From contig JALSLA010000019.1 of the NCBI GenBank assembly GCA_026988515.1, positions 1 to 62,134 on the forward strand: 62,134 bases of DNA, given 5' to 3'. Each line of letters starts with the position of its first letter. The stretch's first letter is position 1. Source of the DNA: Helicobacteraceae bacterium (GTDB lineage: Bacteria > Campylobacterota > Campylobacteria > Campylobacterales > Sulfurimonadaceae). This document shows, piece after piece, positions 23,447-32,150 of the stretch. Both the position numbers and the translations under genes were made by a program. The notes below the pieces were generated by a model that did no database searches, was not told the origin of the DNA, and worked only from the letters and a program-made list of their open reading frames with translations.

Positions 23447-23794
23447 ATGAAGATGTTGATTTTAGGTTTATCATTAATGATAACACTCTATTCAAACAGC
23501 GCCATGGCTGACAGCGCCAATGGAAAAATTATTTTTGAGGCAAAAGGGTGTGTCATGTGCCACCAAAAAGATATGGATACGGTCGGTCCTTCGTTGCGCA
23601 CCATTGCTATTGGCTACTCGGGCAAAGAGAGTACGCTGGTCGCGTATCTTAAGGGGCAGGGTGCACCGATTATTGATCCTTCGCGCGCATCGGTAATGGC
23701 ACCGCAGTTGGTTAAAATACGCATGCTCTTTGAAGATGAGTTTCGCGATTTGGCAGAGTATATTGTGGCATCGGCAGATCGTCCGGTCTACTAG
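23447..23794 (+). CDS. Monoheme class I cytochrome c
   Basis: Signal peptide; GCVMCHQKDMDTVGPSLRTIA; ORF track extends to 23402 but MKMLILGL is the likelier start. Confidence 0.85.
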   Translation: MKMLILGLSLMITLYSNSAMADSANGKIIFEAKGCVMCHQKDMDTVGPSLRTIAIGYSGKESTLVAYLKGQGAPIIDPSRASVMAPQLVKIRMLFEDEFRDLAEYIVASADRPVY

Positions 23795-23846
23795 TGAGGA
23801 TTTTGTTGTATCATGAAAAAAATATTAATTGCAAAGGTAAGCAGTA

Positions 23847-25052
23847 ATGAAACGTCGTTTTTTTTATATATTTAGTACATTGTTGGTGTTGCATACGGGA
23901 TTGTTTGCAGCTGAAACAGAAAAAGCAGCATCGAAAGAGAGCGCTCTGACTGAAGATGAAAAATTTTACGGAACGGAATTGCGTTCGAGTAAAAAAGTGG
24001 TGCATCCTCCGTATGAATGGGGTGACTGTACGGTTTGCCATACCGATGCCAAAGGCGAGGGCGGGTTGGTGCAAGATCCGCCGGAGTTGTGTTATATGTG
24101 CCATGAGCCCAAAGACAGCAAAAAGTTTATTCACGGTCCGGTTGCCGCAGGCGCCTGTACTGCGTGTCACAACCCTCATGAGTCAGAAAACTCAAAATTG
24201 CTGGTAGCATCGAGTATTAATGAGCTTTGTACATCGTGTCACCAAGCCAAAGGGGAGTTTTTGCATACAACGACACACATTCATCCTCCGGTACAAGACA
24301 AGTGTACCAACTGTCATGATCCGCATACCGAAGATCACCTTTACCAGCTTAAAGCCGACCGTTTTATGGATCTTTGTGTGATGTGTCATGTTGACAAAGA
24401 GGTGTGGACACGTGAAGTCAGCGTGAAACACGGTGCATTGAATCGTCCGCGTAAATGTTTGGAGTGTCATGATCCACACGGTTCGGAAAATCCGAAATTT
24501 CTTATTAAAGAGACCTCTAAAGAGCTCTGTCTAACCTGTCACAATCAACGGCTTGTTACCGATGAAGACGGCTACAAACTGACTAATATGGCAAAGCATC
24601 TCGAAGAGAATCCCGATTGGCACGGTCCGATTTTATGGGGTGATTGTGCAGCGTGCCATAATCCGCACGGCTCTAACAATTTGCGTATGCTCAAAAAACC
24701 GTTCCCGAAAAAATTCTATGATAAGTTTGATAAAGATCACTATATCTGTTTTGAGTGTCATGAGCCTGAAAAAATTCAAGATGAGTTTACCACGACGGCA
24801 ACGAACTTTAGAAACGGCGATAAAAACATGCACTTTGTACATGTAAATGGGAAGAAAGGGCGTACGTGTCGTGCTTGTCACGATTTTCACGGAACCAAAG
24901 AGTACCCGCATCACTTGCGTAAAAAGACGAGTTTCGGTAAAATCAACTTTCCAATCCGTTATATTGAAACAGATACCGGCGGATCATGTGCACCGGCATG
25001 TCATGCGCGGCGTTATTATGATAGAGAAACACCAAAGGTGAATTTAAAATAA
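23847..25052 (+). CDS. Multiheme cytochrome c, doubled-CXXCH type (11 CXXCH + CX3CH)
   Basis: Signal peptide; CTVCH, CYMCH, CTACH, CTSCH, CTNCH, CVMCH, CLECH, CLTCH, CAACH, CFECH, CRACH plus CAPACH. Confidence 0.95.
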   Translation: MKRRFFYIFSTLLVLHTGLFAAETEKAASKESALTEDEKFYGTELRSSKKVVHPPYEWGDCTVCHTDAKGEGGLVQDPPELCYMCHEPKDSKKFIHGPVAAGACTACHNPHESENSKLLVASSINELCTSCHQAKGEFLHTTTHIHPPVQDKCTNCHDPHTEDHLYQLKADRFMDLCVMCHVDKEVWTREVSVKHGALNRPRKCLECHDPHGSENPKFLIKETSKELCLTCHNQRLVTDEDGYKLTNMAKHLEENPDWHGPILWGDCAACHNPHGSNNLRMLKKPFPKKFYDKFDKDHYICFECHEPEKIQDEFTTTATNFRNGDKNMHFVHVNGKKGRTCRACHDFHGTKEYPHHLRKKTSFGKINFPIRYIETDTGGSCAPACHARRYYDRETPKVNLK

Positions 25053-25053
25053 G

Positions 25054-26091
25054 TTGAAAACGATGCGTTTATTATCTCTAATGCTTTTGTCAGTTGCCGT
25101 GCTTTTCGGTAAAGCAGAAGACGTAAATCATTCCGCAACGTCTTTTGATATTGTTGAGCCGATCAATAAGGCTCTTTATACCGGAGAGCGGGCGACATTC
25201 GTGATAAAAGTGTTGTCAAAAGAGATTGACAGGCTTGTCATTGTGCAAGATGAAGGAACCACTGAAGAAATCAAGGTGCTTCCCACAAAACGTACGTATT
25301 GTAAAACGATTAATTTACATGTAGGTGACAATAGTATTCAGGTGCAGTCATATCATGGTACAACCTTGATTGAAAGCAGAGCAACGGAACTCTATTTTCT
25401 TTCGGAACTCTTTGAGGGTCTTGATGATGAACCCGAAGGGTTTAAGCGTTACTATTTTCATACTGACAACGAAGAGAACGGCTGCAAGGCCTGTCATAAT
25501 ATGACATCGAATGTTCCGACTGACGGGGAACCGTTTGAAGATGTCACCAAAACCACCTGTTATGAGTGTCATCACGGCATGCTTAACACCAAAAATACAC
25601 ATGCGCCGGCAGCAAATTGGCTCTGTCTGGATTGCCATGACGGTAAAATCGGTGAATACAATATGCAAGATGAAGGCAAATCAAAATATCTGGTACGCGA
25701 TCCGGTGGAACGTAACTGTGACGATTGTCACGATGTGTTGCAGGAGTGGCATAGTAAAAAATATTCACATGGACCTGTTAATGATGGGCACTGCATTCGT
25801 TGCCATAATCCTCACGGTTCTGAAAATGAATTTTTCCTTCGCAAAAGTATTTGGGATCTGTGTACGACATGTCATGCCGAAAAGGCAACCGGAAAGCACA
25901 TCGTCTCAAGTTTTGTATTTGCGCGTAATAAGGGAGTTCATCCTACCAAAGGTCCCAAGGATCCTGCCCGTCCTGAGCAAAGTTTTGCGTGCAGCAGTTG
26001 CCATAACCCCCACGGCTCTGACGGTATTTTTCTACTAAGAATGAAGGGCACCATGCCGTTTAATGTCTGCAATCGTTGCCATAAAAAATAA
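25054..26091 (+). CDS. Octaheme cytochrome c with N-terminal beta-sandwich-like domain (TTG start)
   Basis: Signal peptide; CKACH, CYECH, CLDCH, CDDCH, CIRCH, CTTCH, CSSCH, CNRCH. Confidence 0.93.
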   Translation: MKTMRLLSLMLLSVAVLFGKAEDVNHSATSFDIVEPINKALYTGERATFVIKVLSKEIDRLVIVQDEGTTEEIKVLPTKRTYCKTINLHVGDNSIQVQSYHGTTLIESRATELYFLSELFEGLDDEPEGFKRYYFHTDNEENGCKACHNMTSNVPTDGEPFEDVTKTTCYECHHGMLNTKNTHAPAANWLCLDCHDGKIGEYNMQDEGKSKYLVRDPVERNCDDCHDVLQEWHSKKYSHGPVNDGHCIRCHNPHGSENEFFLRKSIWDLCTTCHAEKATGKHIVSSFVFARNKGVHPTKGPKDPARPEQSFACSSCHNPHGSDGIFLLRMKGTMPFNVCNRCHKK

Positions 26092-26347
26092 TTTTAATTA
26101 ACTAATTTTATTTTTTAAAGTTCTTATTATAGGGACTGATCCTTGGAAGTTTTTTTTTGGAATAACCTTGAGCAGGCAAATAGAGCGTAGTAAGTAAAAA
26201 TATTCTATATCCACGCTATTATGTTACTATTTGTAACGGATTTGGAAAATTGTTCTTCTCTCAATTGCTTTTTCATTAACTATTGGTTATCATAGTACTA
26301 GTAAACATTATATAAGTATTTTTTATATGGTGTGATAAGGAGTTATT

Positions 26348-27106
26348 ATGAATAAAAAGATAAATATAATTACAGGTTTATTAGTTCTTTGTTCTCCACT
26401 GGTATATGGTGGATCCATTGTAGGAAGTCCGCACGATATTGGCGGAGGTGGAAATAATGTTGCCGGCGACAACGGTGAGATTTGTGTATACTGTCACACG
26501 CCTCACGCGGCGAATGTCGCCTTTGACGGTGCTCCGTTGTGGAATAAGTCCGGAACGGCAAGTAACGACTATATGATGTACGGTGCAACGGCCATCAATA
26601 CTGCAGGTACAACAATTGCCGGTAATGCAACGGAGGCAACGCCATCGAGTCCTTCATTGGCATGTTTAAGCTGTCATGACGGTATCAGTGCCATCGACTC
26701 TATTGTCAATGCTCCGGGTTCTGGTCCGGGGAATTTAGCAGCCGGTACGAAAAACATTGGTCAATTGACGACAATGTTTGGTGGCAATATCGGTGGGGCT
26801 GCCGGTGCACCAACCTCTGGTACTACGGTAGACCTTGCCAATGATCACCCGGTATCTATTTTATATGTTGAGAATGCAGCCGGCTTAAGACCAAAAACAA
26901 CGGTACTTAGCAGTACCAATTCCGGCGGTACGTCATGGGTTGGTGCAACAACTATTAATGATCTGCTTCGTGCCGGTAGAGTAGAGTGTGGCAGTTGTCA
27001 TGATCCACACAATGGCGGTAACACCCAGGGAGTCAGTACTGAAGCCAACTTCTTGCGTCACAGTAATACCGGCAGTCAACTTTGTATCGGTTGTCATGAC
27101 AAATAG
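26348..27106 (+). CDS. Tetraheme cytochrome c, OmcE-like
   Basis: Signal peptide; CVYCHTPHAA...APLWNK, CLSCHDG, CGSCHDPH, CIGCH; N-terminal SPHDI motif. Confidence 0.9.
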   Translation: MNKKINIITGLLVLCSPLVYGGSIVGSPHDIGGGGNNVAGDNGEICVYCHTPHAANVAFDGAPLWNKSGTASNDYMMYGATAINTAGTTIAGNATEATPSSPSLACLSCHDGISAIDSIVNAPGSGPGNLAAGTKNIGQLTTMFGGNIGGAAGAPTSGTTVDLANDHPVSILYVENAAGLRPKTTVLSSTNSGGTSWVGATTINDLLRAGRVECGSCHDPHNGGNTQGVSTEANFLRHSNTGSQLCIGCHDK

Positions 27107-27129
27107 CAAACGCTACAAATATAGCCTAC

Positions 27130-27152
27130 GGAAGGGAGATTTTCTCCCTTCC
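27130..27152 (+). terminator. Strong hairpin between tetraheme cytochrome and NHL protein genes
   Basis: GGAAGGGAGA-TTT-TCTCCCTTCC, 10-bp perfect stem. Confidence 0.65.
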
Positions 27153-27268
27153 ATTCTCAATCTTCATTAAAGTTTTTTTGATATAATAATTAGACATTTA
27201 CTTAAGAAAAACGAATCGTAATGGGTACGATTAATTTAAAAAAGAGGACGAGGTAAGGGAGTTATTAT

Positions 27269-28357
27269 ATGAAAAAAACTTTTCTTTTTATATCTGTTTT
27301 CAGCATACTGTTTTTCACGGCATGTGCACCCAAGGTTGTTGAAGTCAAGCCAAATATTGTGTTCCCGCCGTATCCAGACGAACCTAAAATTGTCTATTTG
27401 GAAACCTACCGAGGCGGTGTGAGCGCTGAAGAAGCGAAAAGCCTAAGCGGTGTTCTTGATGTGTTCTTAGGCGAGGACAATGGTGATTCGGGTGTGTCGA
27501 ATATTATTAAGCCTTATGGGGTTGGGCTTCTTGACGGCAAGGTGTATGCTGTAGACACCGGTTCCGATGCGGTCTTTATTATGGATGAGAAAAGCAGAGA
27601 AGTAACTTTTTTGGGAAATAAAGCACGAGGAAGGCTCATTGGACCTGTAGCTGTAGCTTTTGACAGTAACGGTACGGTGTATGTGAGTGATGCCAAGCAA
27701 AAAGTCATTCAAGGGTACGATAAGGAAGGTAGGCTTAAATATGTATTGGGAGGCAGATTGGTATTTACCTATCCTACCGGTATTGCCATCAATAAAAAGT
27801 TAAACCGCCTCTATGTTGTCGATACCAAATTGCACCATTTTAAAGCGTTTGACCTCAACACAAAAGAGCATCTCTTTACGGTTGGAAAGCGTGGAAAAGG
27901 CGATGCCGAATTTAATTTTCCCACTAATGTCGCCGTCGATCAGAGAAACGGTAATGTCGTTGTTGTGGATACACAAAATTTTCGGGTACAGATATTTGAC
28001 AAAGACGGTAACTTTATTCGTCGTTTTGGTAAAATTGGAGATAAACCAGGAATGTTTGCACGACCCAAAGGGGTCGGAATCGATACGGAGGGGCATATTT
28101 ATGTCAGTGATGCCGCATTTAACAATGTTCAAATTTTTAACGATCAGGGACAGCTTCTACTCTATTTCGGAAGTGCCGGCTATACTCCTGCAACATTTCG
28201 TTTAATTGCCGGTCTCTATATTGACGAGAACGATAAAATTGTTATTGCAGACGGATTTTCCGGACAGGTGCAAACTTTTCAGTATTTAAGTCAACAATGG
28301 AAAGAGAAGCATCCCGATGAATATAAGAAATTAAAAGAGTTTCAACCGGAAATGTAG
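27269..28357 (+). CDS. NHL-repeat lipoprotein
   Basis: Lipobox FFTAC; repeated NHL-type motifs (VVVDTQNFRVQIFDKDGNFIRRFG, YVSDAAFNNVQIFNDQGQLLLYFG). Confidence 0.88.
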   Translation: MKKTFLFISVFSILFFTACAPKVVEVKPNIVFPPYPDEPKIVYLETYRGGVSAEEAKSLSGVLDVFLGEDNGDSGVSNIIKPYGVGLLDGKVYAVDTGSDAVFIMDEKSREVTFLGNKARGRLIGPVAVAFDSNGTVYVSDAKQKVIQGYDKEGRLKYVLGGRLVFTYPTGIAINKKLNRLYVVDTKLHHFKAFDLNTKEHLFTVGKRGKGDAEFNFPTNVAVDQRNGNVVVVDTQNFRVQIFDKDGNFIRRFGKIGDKPGMFARPKGVGIDTEGHIYVSDAAFNNVQIFNDQGQLLLYFGSAGYTPATFRLIAGLYIDENDKIVIADGFSGQVQTFQYLSQQWKEKHPDEYKKLKEFQPEM

Positions 28358-28376
28358 GCAACTCTAAAGGAATCAC

Positions 28377-29309
28377 GTGAAAATAGTTTTTTTTGTTATG
28401 GGTCTGTACGGTTTATTAATGGCTCAAGCCCCATCGCTGCCGGAAGCGACCGCAGCAATTGTTAACGGCATTGCAATTACTGACGATGAGCTCAACAAAG
28501 AGATAGGAAAAGAGCTGCCGCGAACCTATTACCACGCAACGTTAAATGATGAAAAGCTCTCAAAGCTTAAGAAAAAAGCGTTACAGTCGTTGATAGAAAA
28601 AACGCTGTTGTATCAATACGCGCGGTCACAAAACATTAAAGTTACAGATGATGAGATCGATGATGTGATGGGTACGCTTGCTGAAGCGTACGGCTCAAAA
28701 AATACACTGGAGAAAGCATTTCGACAGCTGGGGTTTACGCCGAAGTCATTCCGAAAAGCCATTGAGAAAGATGAAGTGCTAAAAAAACTTTACACCAAAG
28801 AGATTGAAGTTCATATTGATGAGAGCGAACTGAAGAGATATTACGATACAAACAGGTACAAGTTTAAGGAGCCTGAAAAAATACGAGTTCGGTTAATTCA
28901 TGTTCGCAATGATCCGAAAGATCCAAAAGGAAAGCAGAAGGCCAAAGCAGCTATTGATGCCGCCTATAAAGAGCTCAAAGAGGGTGCTGATTTTGCCGAT
29001 GTTGCAGCAAAATATTCAACAGCAATGAGCCGTATTAAAGGCGGTGACATGGGCTACCTTCATAAGGGACGGCTCGATGCGGCGGTGGAAGAGAAAGCTT
29101 TTGCTATGGATGTTAACACTACCAGTGATATTATTGAAGATACAATCGGGTATTTCATTGTTAAAGTAGAGGACAAACTAGAACCCAATCAGCTCTCTTT
29201 TGAACAGGTCAAAAAGAGCCTGAAAAAAGATCTTAAAAAACGCCGTGAAAAAGAGCGTAAAGCAGCATTGCTCAAGAAACTCATGGCAACCGCGGTGATT
29301 GTAAAGTAG
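28377..29309 (+). CDS. SurA/PpiC-like parvulin peptidyl-prolyl isomerase (GTG start)
   Basis: SurA-N-like region, then IRVRLIHVR...GADFADVAAKYSTAMSRIKGGDMGYLHKGRL. Confidence 0.92.
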   Translation: MKIVFFVMGLYGLLMAQAPSLPEATAAIVNGIAITDDELNKEIGKELPRTYYHATLNDEKLSKLKKKALQSLIEKTLLYQYARSQNIKVTDDEIDDVMGTLAEAYGSKNTLEKAFRQLGFTPKSFRKAIEKDEVLKKLYTKEIEVHIDESELKRYYDTNRYKFKEPEKIRVRLIHVRNDPKDPKGKQKAKAAIDAAYKELKEGADFADVAAKYSTAMSRIKGGDMGYLHKGRLDAAVEEKAFAMDVNTTSDIIEDTIGYFIVKVEDKLEPNQLSFEQVKKSLKKDLKKRREKERKAALLKKLMATAVIVK

Positions 29310-29312
29310 CTG

Positions 29313-31139
29313 ATGAGTATGAAAAAAATGGTACGTATTGTCTTATTGGTGTGTGTAGCAACTACCGGATTATTGCAGGCATATAACTATAGAGACAAAG
29401 GTGCATACGGTCGGATTGAGTTTCGATATATTGACGATTACTACAAAACTGACAGTTCCGTGACGTCGCAGCAGGATTTTATTCAAGAGTACCAACTTGG
29501 ATATATGGGAAATATTTACAGTCCCCGTCTCTTAGATTATACGCTGGAGGGTTTGCTGCGCTTTGAAAATATTGATGACAAGACGCAAGGTGTTAAGTCA
29601 ACGACAAAAATTGACAGCCAGGATTATAAAGTCAACCTTGCCTTTATTAAACAGAGCAGCTACCCGTTTACGCTGTATGCGCAACGCACCAACCGACCCT
29701 ACTCGACAATATACAGTCAGTCTATTAGCCGTTATACGCAAGATTTGGAAAAATTCGGTATTACCGGAAGTATGAAGTTTGATCTGTTTACCGTAAATTA
29801 CGGCGCCTCTAAAAACAAGAGAGTGCAAGAGGATATTGCGACGCTTCAAGATGTAGATACGACAACATACCGTATTTCTGCACGTCGTGCGAAAGAGAAC
29901 TATCATGTGCAAGTCAGCTATCAGCACCTTAAAAGAATTACGGACCAGACCTATGCGAACAGCAGAACCAGCCAGATTAATCAAACAGACGACAGTGCCG
30001 ATATTAGATATGGCTGGAATATTTCCGATGCCTTAACGCTAAATTCGGGACTTCGTTATTTAAAAAGCGACTACTATCGTACCGAAACAACAACAGCCGA
30101 TGCCAGTTTGCGATGGCTCCCCGATACTAAAAAGTATAACGGGATGCTGTCAATATCGGCGAGTCGATCCGATCAGTTGGCTAATGCGTATGACATTGGG
30201 GATGCCCAAATATATTCAAATCAGGTAGATATGCTCAATATAAACCAAAATTTTAACTATAATGTGACGCCGCAACTGATGCTTACTGAAAATATGTCCG
30301 TGTACCGATTTAGTTCAGATGCCAGTACCGGAACGATTTACAGTTTACGGTTTGGAGCAAACTACAGCAAAAAGCTTGGAAAAGAGACGAGAATGCAGCT
30401 CTCCTCAAGTATTGATATGCGCTCGAGCCAAAATGAGACGAGCGGCACGGAATACAGCAGCTATCAGTCCTTGGACAAAGAGAGCTACAGAGTCAATCTT
30501 GGTGCTAGAGTGAATCGAAATCTGCCAAGTATACGCTCGACACTCAATACGGGAATAACCTATTACGGTATGCGGACATCACTGGATGAAACACGAGATC
30601 GTTACAGTATAAACGGCTCACTGTATACGAAACTTTTTGGTGCATTTGGCAATCGCATTGATGTGAGCTATATGGATGACGAGAGTCTTACCTATTTGAG
30701 CAGTACGGACGGTTTGTATGCCCGCGCCATTACACGATTGGAAGCCGGTGAATATATTGACTATACGACACGTTTAGGCATACGGGGAAGGCTGTCGCTT
30801 AAAGCAGGCGTTCGGTATTCCAAAATAGACAATGACGGATTGGTGGTATCTCGAACTGTGCCGCGTGTCGATATGAATATGAACTACCGCTTTTGGCAGC
30901 GACTGATTTTCACGGCCGGTGCTCATGTTGACAAGGATTTGACCTACAACTACATTAACTATGCGGCTAATGCCAATATTAGTTATAAAATCCGAAAAGT
31001 TGCTTTTTCGATGGGGTATCAGTATTACAGAACGAAAGTAACGGACGTTGTTGATGCGATTGAAGGCATTGAGTCGCTCGTGATTATACCTGAACGGGAT
31101 CGATCCCGATTTGAGATGAAATTAAGTCGGAGATTTTAG
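29313..31139 (+). CDS. Outer-membrane beta-barrel protein (MtrB/PCC-porin-like by context)
   Basis: Signal peptide, pervasive amphipathic beta alternation over ~580 aa, C-terminal RF; no Cys in mature part. Confidence 0.8.
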   Translation: MSMKKMVRIVLLVCVATTGLLQAYNYRDKGAYGRIEFRYIDDYYKTDSSVTSQQDFIQEYQLGYMGNIYSPRLLDYTLEGLLRFENIDDKTQGVKSTTKIDSQDYKVNLAFIKQSSYPFTLYAQRTNRPYSTIYSQSISRYTQDLEKFGITGSMKFDLFTVNYGASKNKRVQEDIATLQDVDTTTYRISARRAKENYHVQVSYQHLKRITDQTYANSRTSQINQTDDSADIRYGWNISDALTLNSGLRYLKSDYYRTETTTADASLRWLPDTKKYNGMLSISASRSDQLANAYDIGDAQIYSNQVDMLNINQNFNYNVTPQLMLTENMSVYRFSSDASTGTIYSLRFGANYSKKLGKETRMQLSSSIDMRSSQNETSGTEYSSYQSLDKESYRVNLGARVNRNLPSIRSTLNTGITYYGMRTSLDETRDRYSINGSLYTKLFGAFGNRIDVSYMDDESLTYLSSTDGLYARAITRLEAGEYIDYTTRLGIRGRLSLKAGVRYSKIDNDGLVVSRTVPRVDMNMNYRFWQRLIFTAGAHVDKDLTYNYINYAANANISYKIRKVAFSMGYQYYRTKVTDVVDAIEGIESLVIIPERDRSRFEMKLSRRF

Positions 31140-32138
31140 ATGAATAAGCTATGGTATTTTGCGCTACTGTTTGTGACAATAGAGAGTTTTGCAGCCACAA
31201 AAGCGTCAAAACTTGTTTGGCCCTCACCCCCGGATCCGGCGCGCATAGAGTATGTTGCTTCCGTAAACAATGCAAAAGAACTTGGTATTGAGAAAGGATT
31301 CTTCTCTAAAATATTTGATTTTATGTTTGGTGAAGAAGATCCGGTTCTAAACAGCCCGTTTGGCATTCATGCAGACAAAAGCCGCGTGTACGTCACCGAC
31401 ATTTTTGCCAAGACACTTTATATTTTTGATAAAGACGAGAGCGATATCATCAGTGTCAAAGGTTCGGATAAAGAGCCGTTTTTATATCCTGTTGATGTGG
31501 TCACCGATACCCAAGGTAATATTTATGTTTCTGATTCGGTGCGTGCCAAAATTTATGTTTTTGACAGTGACGGCGATTTCATACGCACTATTGCACCCAA
31601 AGCGCTGCAGCGCCCCGTCGGTATTGCCGTCAGTGCCGATGGTCGATGGCTCTACATTGTTGATGCTATGGCAAGTCAAATACATGTAACCAGTTTAAAA
31701 GGGAGTTATCTCAACTCTATAGGCGCTCACGGTAAAGGCGAAGGGGAATTTAATCGACCGACTTTTATTGATGTCGGTAACGATGGAAATCTTTATGTGA
31801 GTGATTCCATGAATCATCGGGTGCAAATTCTCGATAAAAACGGGAACTACATAAATGCTTTTGGTGAGTTGAGTGACCGTATCGGAGGCTTCGGAAGTCC
31901 CCGCGGTATTGCATTGGACAGCGATGGCAACATCTATGTTAACGATACGCTTTACAATACGGTGCAGATCTTTAATTCTCAAGGAGAACTTCTGATGCTC
32001 TTTGGTTCATACGGAACGCACAAGGGTGAATTTGCATTGCCTATAGATATTTCAATTTCGGTCGATAATACTATATATATTACGGATACTAATAACAAGC
32101 GCTTCCAAATATTCAGACGATTGGAGGCGCCTGAGTAG
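31140..32138 (+). CDS. NHL-repeat periplasmic/extracytoplasmic protein
   Basis: Signal peptide; repeated YVSDSMNHRVQILDKNGNYINAFG-type motifs. Confidence 0.88.
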   Translation: MNKLWYFALLFVTIESFAATKASKLVWPSPPDPARIEYVASVNNAKELGIEKGFFSKIFDFMFGEEDPVLNSPFGIHADKSRVYVTDIFAKTLYIFDKDESDIISVKGSDKEPFLYPVDVVTDTQGNIYVSDSVRAKIYVFDSDGDFIRTIAPKALQRPVGIAVSADGRWLYIVDAMASQIHVTSLKGSYLNSIGAHGKGEGEFNRPTFIDVGNDGNLYVSDSMNHRVQILDKNGNYINAFGELSDRIGGFGSPRGIALDSDGNIYVNDTLYNTVQIFNSQGELLMLFGSYGTHKGEFALPIDISISVDNTIYITDTNNKRFQIFRRLEAPE

Positions 32139-32150
32139 AGGAGCCTCCCC

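Noticed and set aside
26092-26347. GEMM (c-di-GMP / cGAMP) riboswitch upstream of the tetraheme cytochrome
   Set aside because: I could not find the GEMM core consensus; only a weak imperfect stem is visible.
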